Of a stretch of 5,357 bases of DNA, positions 1 through 4,346 are shown piece after piece (the stretch's first letter is position 1; each line of letters begins with the position of its first letter). Made by a program: the position numbers and the translations under genes. The stretch spans positions 1-5,357 of the forward strand of contig JABEUK010000136.1 of NCBI GenBank assembly GCA_013044425.1, read 5' to 3'. The notes beneath the pieces are model-generated. The model was not told the origin of the DNA. It saw nothing but the letters and a program-made list of their open reading frames with translations, and made no database searches. The DNA comes from Thermoplasmata archaeon. Its GTDB lineage: Archaea > Thermoplasmatota > Thermoplasmata > Lutacidiplasmatales > UBA184.

Positions 1-257
1 CAGAGGAAGGTCGAGCCGTATCCGCCAGGGACCTGCTTGATGAGCAGATCGAACTGCCCGACCTTCCCGGCCGCGGAGAAGAACGAGTAGGAACGGGTGA
101 TCGAGTTTCCCGCCCTCGAGAGGTAGAAGGTAACGTACTGGCCGGGAGCGAACGCGAAGCCGTCATCCCGGGCCGCACGGAAGGTTAGAACGTGGACCGA
201 GGGCGCGATGATCCGGTTCGACTCAAGGGTGAAGTCCCTCTTGCGCGGTGTCTCCAT
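1..257 (-). CDS. FAD-binding oxidoreductase of the ferredoxin-NADP reductase type, N-terminal part (cut by window edge)
   Basis: Reading the minus strand from the ATG at 257-255 gives 85 uninterrupted residues that run off the left edge, so only the start of the protein is visible. Residues about 9-85 look like the FAD-binding beta-barrel of the FNR superfamily. There is an F-x-P-G-Q-Y-V strand at 36-42, the FAD-contacting R-x-Y-S motif as RSYS at 55-58, and a GGYGS turn at 78-82 preceded by FDLLIKQV. Members of this family move electrons between NAD(P)H and ferredoxin, flavodoxin or a haem/iron partner through FAD; the NAD(P)-binding half would lie outside the window. The ferredoxin and hemerythrin in this window are possible partners, by inference only. 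There is no good Shine-Dalgarno site before the ATG. An in-frame TTG at 269-267 is a weaker alternative start. The gene follows the Bat-like regulator on the same strand after an 84-base gap. Confidence 0.85.
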   Translation of the reverse strand, partial: METPRKRDFTLESNRIIAPSVHVLTFRAARDDGFAFAPGQYVTFYLSRAGNSITRSYSFFSAAGKVGQFDLLIKQVPGGYGSTFL

Positions 258-291
258 GATAGTGGACAAGGCGGCCAGCGGCTTACCGGTG

Positions 292-309
292 CGCCGAAAC
301 GGTTCGGCG
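292..309. repeat. Perfect 7-bp inverted repeat with 4-base spacer, upstream of the reductase gene
   Basis: CGCCGAA at 292-298 is the exact reverse complement of TTCGGCG at 303-309, separated by ACGG. It lies 35-52 bases upstream of the reductase ATG and 33-50 bases after the regulator stop. No T-run follows on the minus strand, so it does not look like an ordinary terminator. Its position just upstream of a weak TATA-like stretch (around 282-288, GGTAAG on the minus strand) would suit an operator or activator site. An mRNA hairpin between two co-transcribed genes is equally possible. Confidence 0.4.
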
Positions 310-341
310 GATGGCCGTCGCCCTCTCACGGGAGGGTTGTC

Positions 342-1064
342 CTAGCCCCCCGGCGGCCAGCGCTCGAGCAGTTTCTTCTCGACGATGGCCAACGCCTCGG
401 AAAGGCTTGAGACCGCCATCCGTTCCTGGGCGGCAAGACGGGTCAGTGTGATCTTGCGAGGAACTTCGAAGTATCCGGCCGCCATCGCCCGTTGGAGCAA
501 CTCGGTCTGACGAGGAGTGAGCGCTCCTCCGCTCCTCGTTACCTCTGAGTGACGGACGGACTCGAGGAGCACGCCCGGCGTGCGCTGGGACAATTGGTCG
601 AGGAGTTGACGTATCTTCTGCCCCGAAGCGATCACGACCCAGGATGCCTCTCCGGCCCGGATCGTGAATGGAAAGCGTCGCAGCAGGTAGAGCTTCCGGA
701 AAATCGGAATGAACGGGGAGGTGCGGTGGATCACTCGGAGGTGGACCTCCCGAGGGCCGGACGTGAGGAACTCGACCTTTTCCACCTGGTCCATCGCGTG
801 GAGCTGATCGGCCCACGTGCCGGGTTCGGTTACGTGGAGGCGCACCTCGCTGAGGCTCCGATGCGCCCCCAACTCCAGGTTGCTCAGCACCTCGATGGTC
901 ACGTCGGGGTTCTCCCGGGAGAAGCGGGCAATCCAAGCGGAGTCCGGGAGGGGCACCCGCAAGCGACAGATGCGTGTCGGCCCGGGAACGAGCTGGAGGG
1001 GTTTCGTCGGATGGACCGGTCGGGTCGTCCCTCCCGACCGAGCGAGCCGGGCGCGAGGCACCAT
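342..1064 (-). CDS. Bat-like (HTH_10 family) archaeal transcriptional regulator
   Basis: A DNA-binding regulator of the bacterioopsin-activator type, 240 residues from the chosen ATG (1064-1062). The C-terminal 55 residues or so (about 182-236) carry the family hallmark: LTPRQ, then L-L-x-x-A, then GYFEVPRKI, then L-x-x-L-A, then SSLSEAL ending in an E-K-K-L-L helix. The preceding region (about 34-175) begins with the VPLPDSAW and FSRENPDV pattern seen at the start of short Bat-like sensor domains. Its signal is not readable from the sequence, and no haem- or iron-binding cysteine cluster is present. The open frame extends upstream to a GTG at 1169, which would add 35 residues without recognisable domain character. 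I prefer 1064 because a TATA/BRE-like element lies about 27 bases upstream, as for a leaderless archaeal mRNA. It is divergent from the hemerythrin-like gene at 1223 and lies upstream of the reductase gene, both plausible targets by position. Confidence 0.88.
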   Translation of the reverse strand: MVPRARLARSGGTTRPVHPTKPLQLVPGPTRICRLRVPLPDSAWIARFSRENPDVTIEVLSNLELGAHRSLSEVRLHVTEPGTWADQLHAMDQVEKVEFLTSGPREVHLRVIHRTSPFIPIFRKLYLLRRFPFTIRAGEASWVVIASGQKIRQLLDQLSQRTPGVLLESVRHSEVTRSGGALTPRQTELLQRAMAAGYFEVPRKITLTRLAAQERMAVSSLSEALAIVEKKLLERWPPGG

Positions 1065-1087
1065 GCCCCGCGAGCCGCCGGGGAAGG

Positions 1088-1099
1088 CATATTCGTTTC
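1088..1099 (-). promoter_or_regulatory. Possible archaeal BRE/TATA element for the regulator gene
   Basis: On the minus strand this reads GAAACGAATATG: a purine-rich BRE-like GAAACG followed by an AT-rich AATAT in otherwise GC-rich DNA. The TATA-like core is centred about 27 bases upstream of the ATG at 1064, the distance expected for leaderless archaeal transcripts. The evidence is positional and compositional only. If the GTG at 1169 were the true start, this stretch would be coding. Confidence 0.35.
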
Positions 1100-1170
1100 G
1101 GAGTCCCCGGAAGTCGAATCCGACAATCCGATTCGCCGGAGCATCGTCCTCCGAACCCTCTAGGTCCACG

Positions 1171-1178
1171 GCTTAACC
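1171..1178 (+). promoter_or_regulatory. Possible TATA-like element for the hemerythrin-like gene
   Basis: GCTTAACC is the most AT-rich patch upstream of the ATG at 1223. Transcription starting about 25 bases downstream, near 1200, would leave a short leader containing the ribosome-binding site at 1212-1215. The match to an archaeal TATA box is weak. Confidence 0.25.
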
Positions 1179-1211
1179 GACGACACTCCCATGCCGTTGT
1201 GACAGTCCCAC

Positions 1212-1215
1212 GGAG
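1212..1215 (+). promoter_or_regulatory. Ribosome-binding site deciding the start at 1223
   Basis: GGAG lies 7 bases before the ATG at 1223. It fixes this start, although the same frame is open as far back as 974 over sequence that is antisense to the regulator gene. Confidence 0.65.
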
Positions 1216-1222
1216 AAAAACG

Positions 1223-2104
1223 ATGAACGCAGTGGAAGCACAGGACCCGCTAGACGAGCTGGAGCGTGAGAACGACGTCGCGGAGAAATTGATCGAGCGT
1301 CTAGCGGAGATGGCGATAGTGTTGAAGGAGGGCCGGAACCTGCCGCCCGGAGACATCAGCGAAGGACTGCGCCTCCTCGAGCAGTATCGCAACGTGCATG
1401 CCGCTCGGGTCGACGTCGATCTGAAGGTCGAGGCAAGGCCCTGGGCAATGAGCACCTGCTTTCCACATCTCGATGCGATCGCCAACGATCACCAGACCGA
1501 AGGCGATCGGATCGCCCAAGCCCAGCAGGCGCTGAAGGAGTTCACACTCGATCCTGACGGAGCCAGGGCGAGACTATCCCAGGCGCTGGCCGACCTGACC
1601 GAGAAGGACCACCAGAGCGTGGTGTACGAAAATGACTACCCCCTCTCCTGCCTCCGGGCCGCGCTTCCCGACAGTGCTGCGTCTCGAGTCTCCGCGGCGT
1701 TCGAGACGACGGCCTCCGCTATCGCGGACTTGGATGGGCACATCGTCCGGTATCTGGAGCACGCACCGGGAACGCCAGGGCATGGGTTGACCGTGCGCTG
1801 CAGCCGGGCGAACTGCGAGGCGAGCGCCGAGTCGCGCGTGGTCTCCTCGAACGATGGCCGATTGGGGATCGAGGTGCCTCCAGGCTGGCAGGTGGCCTCC
1901 CGATCGCCGAACTTCAGCAAGGACGGAACCGTCCGCCTAAAGGTCGATTTCTGTTGCCCGGCGCACCACGAGAAGGGTTCGGCGCACGAGGGAAAGGCGC
2001 TCCCCATGTGGATGGATGAGGGGGGTCTCGGGCCGCAAAGAGAAACGACTGCAGGTCGTGAGTCCGGTGACTGCTGCGGACCGATCCGAGAGGATGCCCG
2101 GTGA
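1223..2104 (+). CDS. Hemerythrin-like helical protein with degenerate metal ligands and C-terminal Cys/His module
   Basis: A 293-residue protein. Residues about 8-180 follow the layout of long HHE/hemerythrin-like domains: DPLDELEREN at the first helix, a helix with VH at 58-59, NDHQTEGDRI at 88-97 (matching the E-H-E-x-G helix), and VVYENDYPL at 133-141 (matching the H-x-x-x-E-N-x-x-L-F helix). Several positions that normally bind iron are changed. The first-helix His is N17, the Glu of the H-x3-E pair after H59 is missing, and the last-pair His appears to be S132 while E136 remains. H90 is kept. A canonical diiron site is therefore doubtful. Residues 193-248 form a separate module: C193-x4-C198, then PPGW at 219-222, then FCCPAH at 243-248, a pattern like small zinc-binding knuckles. 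The tail has another Cys pair (284-285). The next gene starts inside this stop codon, suggesting co-expression. The gene is divergent from the Bat-like regulator. The hemerythrin relationship is by pattern, moderately sure; the function is unknown. Confidence 0.8.
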   Translation: MNAVEAQDPLDELERENDVAEKLIERLAEMAIVLKEGRNLPPGDISEGLRLLEQYRNVHAARVDVDLKVEARPWAMSTCFPHLDAIANDHQTEGDRIAQAQQALKEFTLDPDGARARLSQALADLTEKDHQSVVYENDYPLSCLRAALPDSAASRVSAAFETTASAIADLDGHIVRYLEHAPGTPGHGLTVRCSRANCEASAESRVVSSNDGRLGIEVPPGWQVASRSPNFSKDGTVRLKVDFCCPAHHEKGSAHEGKALPMWMDEGGLGPQRETTAGRESGDCCGPIREDAR

Positions 2105-2622
2105 GGCTCGACTTGCTTCCGTCCGCAGTGGCTCCACCCATTCACCGCGCCGCCCCCTCCTCGGATGGCCTGCGACTCATCGCGTCCGGCATGGTGTACT
2201 TGCTCGTCGTGTGCTTCGTCGTGCTCGTCACGAGTGCCCAGTCGATCCTCGGAGGAGCGGCTTCTGTGCCGAGCCGCCTGTTCGACGATCGAGACCTGGT
2301 CGCCCTCTTCGGCTGGGTGGGAATGATGATCGCCGGGGTGAGCGTCATCATCATACCTAACCACCTCGGAGTCCGTCTTCGACCGCTGTATCTTCCACGG
2401 CTGCACTTCGTTCTCGCGAACGTCGGGCTTGCCGGGTTCTTCGGTGCGGACCTTCTAGCGCCCGGATCTGCTGCACCGGAGGTCTTCTTGGGGTTGGTCG
2501 CGGCTTCGTTCTTGATCTTCGGGCTCGGAGCACTCACGACGGTTGCTCCCTTCGTTCATCTCTCTCGGTCCCGGTCAAGGATCGCGACCACGACCTCAGG
2601 CGAGCATCGAACGACGGATTGA
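2101..2622 (+). CDS. Four-helix membrane protein resembling part of a heme-copper oxidase subunit I/NnrS-like fold
   Basis: The protein has 173 residues and starts at GTG 2101, which overlaps the upstream TGA stop in GTGA, so translation is probably coupled. Four membrane segments are visible at about 26-50, 66-88, 101-121 and 127-152, with a polar basic tail after 153. The stretch FGWVGMMIAGVSVIIIP (70-86), followed by LG and then LPRLHFVLANVGLAGFF (98-114), looks like the helix pair of oxidase-subunit-I-like and NnrS-like proteins (typically H-x-L-x-x-x-G-W-V-x-M-M-I-x-G-V, then P-x-x-x-G, then L-x-F-x-L-A-N-x-G). The histidine that usually precedes the G-W motif is absent, and only H88, H102 and H153 lie in or near membrane segments, so classic haem binding is doubtful. 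The protein is far shorter than an oxidase subunit I. It may be a membrane anchor or partner for the hemerythrin-like protein encoded just before it; this is inference. Confidence 0.75.
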   Translation: MRLDLLPSAVAPPIHRAAPSSDGLRLIASGMVYLLVVCFVVLVTSAQSILGGAASVPSRLFDDRDLVALFGWVGMMIAGVSVIIIPNHLGVRLRPLYLPRLHFVLANVGLAGFFGADLLAPGSAAPEVFLGLVAASFLIFGLGALTTVAPFVHLSRSRSRIATTTSGEHRTTD

Positions 2623-2998
2623 GCGACGCCTCTTCGTTCCGGGGAACTCGTCGAATTTCTCGACCCGGACGAATGAGCTGGCGTGTCCAGACCAGTTCGA
2701 TCATGAGATGAGCGGTCGCTCCTCCTGCAAGGAATAAGACGCCCCAGCGACGATTGCCGCGGGGATCTCTCGAATCAGTCGTCCGTCTCTCTCTTCTGCT
2801 GACAGCCGCCGGTCTCTCACAGCGCGTGGCATCCTCGTGCCCGGGCCGATCCATGGTTATCGTTAGAAGAAGGGCGGAGCCGTCTGCGGGAGGAATGCGA
2901 GAGCTCGTCTCGGGCCCACCCTCTCCGGATACCAGGCGGCCCTGCTCGTTCTACTGCTACCATTCGGTGCCGCAACACGCGCCGCTCGGGCGTGCGAC
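2623..2998. other. Convergent gap without a convincing gene
   Basis: This stretch separates the plus-strand membrane gene from the minus-strand ferredoxin gene, so two transcripts end here. An open frame on the minus strand (2854-2534, 106 codons) has one hydrophobic patch (GVLFLAGGATAHLMIELV), but its third codon positions look less GC-rich than those of the clear genes. It has no family resemblance and runs 89 bases into the end of the opposite gene. A plus-strand frame at 2754-3008 is no better. Pyrimidine-rich stretches around 2780-2800 could help terminate the plus-strand transcript, but there is no strong T-run. Confidence 0.5.
2976..2994 (-). terminator. Possible hairpin after the ferredoxin gene
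   Basis: CACGC at 2976-2980 pairs with GCGTG at 2990-2994. After a one-base bulge, CC at 2982-2983 pairs with GG at 2988-2989 around a GCTC loop. It begins 5 bases after the ferredoxin stop. No U-run follows on the minus strand, so its role as a terminator is uncertain. Confidence 0.3.
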
Positions 2999-3283
2999 TC
3001 ACTTGTAGACCGACTGATAGGTCTTCCCCTCGTCGTCCCAGATCGTGATGCAAGAACCCTCGCATTCCGTTAAGCAGGCGTTGCAGAGAATGCAGTCGGG
3101 GCCGTGCTCGGCCACGGACTTCTCCGCACGGAATTGGAACTTCGCCGCGACCTCGGCATCGTCTATAACATCGGGGAATTCGGTGCGGATGTGCATCACG
3201 AACACGTTCACGGGGCAGACGTCAAAGCAGTGCCGGCAACCCGTGCACTTCTCGGTTTGGACCTTGACGTCCACGGATCTCAT
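2999..3283 (-). CDS. Two-cluster [4Fe-4S] ferredoxin
   Basis: A 94-residue soluble electron carrier. The first cluster motif is C13-x2-C16-x2-C19-x3-C23-P. The second is C64-x2-C67-x2-C70-x3-C74. The two are separated by about 40 residues, longer than in minimal clostridial-type ferredoxins. The second motif has Glu instead of the usual Pro after its last Cys, and an additional Cys follows at 78 (CEGSC). Such proteins pass low-potential electrons between cytosolic oxidoreductases; the partner is not fixed here, though the FAD reductase at 1-257 is a candidate. The ATG at 3283-3281 overlaps the upstream TGA as ATGA and is preceded directly by a G-run. The frame is open further upstream to 3478, but that part is antisense-frame noise over the preceding gene, so the internal ATG is the real start. 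Co-expression with the upstream Cys-rich protein is likely. Confidence 0.92.
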   Translation of the reverse strand: MRSVDVKVQTEKCTGCRHCFDVCPVNVFVMHIRTEFPDVIDDAEVAAKFQFRAEKSVAEHGPDCILCNACLTECEGSCITIWDDEGKTYQSVYK

Positions 3284-3678
3284 CCCCCCAGGCCCGGCAT
3301 GCAACCGGCATGGCAGAGGGTGAGGTTCTGGGGAACGTTCAGGCCCCCGGCAACCAGAGGCAACCGAAGAGCCAAACTGAGACAAGATCCCTGCGGAGCA
3401 CGAGACGAAGGGCCGGTAGGTAGAGCCACCTCCCGTTCGCACACGGAACACCTCGGACCCAGTTTGTCGAGCTCCCACTGGAGCGCGAGAGCGTACATCG
3501 AAGCGGTGGGACGATAGGATCCGGGCGGCTGAGCCCTCCAGACCTCCTCGTGACGTTCCACCAGTCGGCGAATCACGCGTTCTAGCACCTCGTGTTGGCT
3601 ACGGAAGTGCGTCTTGGCCAGCGCATTCAACCTCTCCCGCGTCCACTCTTCCGCCGGGCTGACGTTCTGGTTCCGCAT
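3280..3678 (-). CDS. Small protein with ribbon-helix-helix-like N-terminus and Cys4-type zinc-binding C-terminus, function unknown
   Basis: A 132-residue protein not recognised as a named family. Residues about 12-47 (W-T-x-E-R-L-N-A-L-A, then FRSQHEVLERVIRRLVE) resemble the two helices of CopG/Arc-type ribbon-helix-helix DNA-binding proteins (E-R-L-x-x-L-A-x-x-x-x-R-S-x-x-E-V-I-x-x-x-I). A clear N-terminal beta strand is hard to see, so this is tentative. Residues 57-73 form another helix. The C-terminus holds CSVC at 77-80 and LCHAGC at 121-126 with an Ala/Leu-rich spacer, a likely zinc site from four cysteines with H123 nearby; C99 is extra. Its stop overlaps the ferredoxin start (ATGA), so the pair is probably one transcription unit. 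It could be a redox- or metal-sensing regulator, or an accessory protein for the ferredoxin. Start ATG at 3678, with GAGAGGGA just upstream. Confidence 0.75.
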   Translation of the reverse strand: MRNQNVSPAEEWTRERLNALAKTHFRSQHEVLERVIRRLVERHEEVWRAQPPGSYRPTASMYALALQWELDKLGPRCSVCEREVALPTGPSSRAPQGSCLSLALRLPLVAGGLNVPQNLTLCHAGCMPGLGG

Positions 3679-3680
3679 CT

Positions 3681-3722
3681 TCCCTCTCTATTCCGTACGG
3701 TCAATACGAAGCGATTGGATAA
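3681..3722 (-). promoter_or_regulatory. Possible promoter and ribosome-binding site for the zinc protein/ferredoxin pair
   Basis: On the minus strand, GAGAGGGA (3688-3681) lies immediately upstream of the ATG at 3678 and could act as a Shine-Dalgarno site, although the spacing is tight. TTATCC at 3722-3717 is an AT-rich patch that would place a transcription start near 3693. The 203-base spacer to the hemerythrin stop (3679-3881) supports an independent promoter here, but the TATA match is weak. Confidence 0.3.
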
Positions 3723-3881
3723 CGCCGGTCATGGAGGTCCTGTCCCGCTGCGAGCACGGGATTCCTTCACCCGGGGGTCCGCGAGTTTCCGCCAGTCCCC
3801 ACGGCCTCTGCGTCGACGCGTGATACCAGCAGTTCCGACTCCCTCGCGTGGGATCGGACGGTCACCCGGTCGGGAGGACCC

Positions 3882-4346
3882 CTACGGCTCGTGCCGGTTC
3901 TGCTCGGGCTCCCCGAGCTCCCGGTGCACCGCCCTTGCATCGCTGTCGGAGAGGTGCGTGTCGAACCAAGGGTAGACGGCATCTTCCTCGCGAGCGTTGT
4001 GAGCCCAGAGGACGTTGACGAGCTCGAACTCCAGATCCTCGGTCGACGCCAGTCCTTCGTCTAGCCGGAGTCGGATCCTTCGCAGAACCTCCTCGATCCG
4101 TCGGTGCTCGTCCAGCATCCGGTCGACCAAGGCGCGACGGGAGGGATCCGCTTCCGCGAAGACGGGGAAGAGGAGCCGCTCTTCGACCTCGATGTGGCGA
4201 CTCAGGTCGGTCGCGAACCGCTCGAAGCGCCCGCGACGCTGGGCCGCCGCGGATACGGGAGTCGCCTGGAACTCCTCGAACTTCACGTTGAGTTCTCTGT
4301 GGTCGTTCGACAGCAGATGCGACGGCGGCTCCTCCGCGTGGTTCAT
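3882..4346 (-). CDS. Hemerythrin (HHE) domain protein with intact diiron ligands
   Basis: A 154-residue, apparently soluble four-helix protein made of one hemerythrin-like domain. The expected ligands are all visible: H16 (NDHREL), H51 and E55 (RHIEVEERLLFP), H81 (DEHRRIEE), and H116 and E120 (WAHNAREEDAVYP). Such proteins bind a non-haem diiron centre. They are known to bind or sense O2, respond to NO, or help repair or supply iron-sulfur clusters; which applies here cannot be read from sequence. I chose the ATG at 4346 over the in-frame ATG at 4358 because GGAG lies 6 bases before it and because it overlaps the TGA of the upstream membrane gene as ATGA. The coupling points to a shared job with that membrane protein. 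It contrasts with the degenerate hemerythrin-like protein at 1223-2104. Confidence 0.93.
   Translation of the reverse strand: MNHAEEPPSHLLSNDHRELNVKFEEFQATPVSAAAQRRGRFERFATDLSRHIEVEERLLFPVFAEADPSRRALVDRMLDEHRRIEEVLRRIRLRLDEGLASTEDLEFELVNVLWAHNAREEDAVYPWFDTHLSDSDARAVHRELGEPEQNRHEP

Noticed and set aside
974..1222. N-terminal extension of the hemerythrin-like gene back to 974
   Set aside because: It is antisense to the regulator gene and has no domain character; GGAG 7 bases before ATG 1223 marks the start.
283..1485. 400-codon open frame on the minus strand
   Set aside because: It overlaps both the regulator and the hemerythrin-like gene in other frames, has low-complexity Arg/Pro/Gly/Ser content and no domain pattern; typical antisense openness of GC-rich DNA.
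1636..2406. 256-codon minus-strand frame opposite the hemerythrin-like and membrane genes
   Set aside because: Its sequence is His/Ser/Arg/Pro-rich without family features, while the plus strand has two clear, coupled genes.
3691..3732. 13-residue leader frame (MTGVIQSLRIDRTE-like) upstream of the zinc protein on the minus strand
   Set aside because: It has an AGGA five bases before its ATG, but is too short and featureless to support as a gene; no attenuator structure was seen.
3592..3975. 127-codon plus-strand frame across the 3679-3881 spacer
   Set aside because: It overlaps two clear minus-strand genes at both ends and is Arg/Ser/Pro-rich with no motif or RBS.
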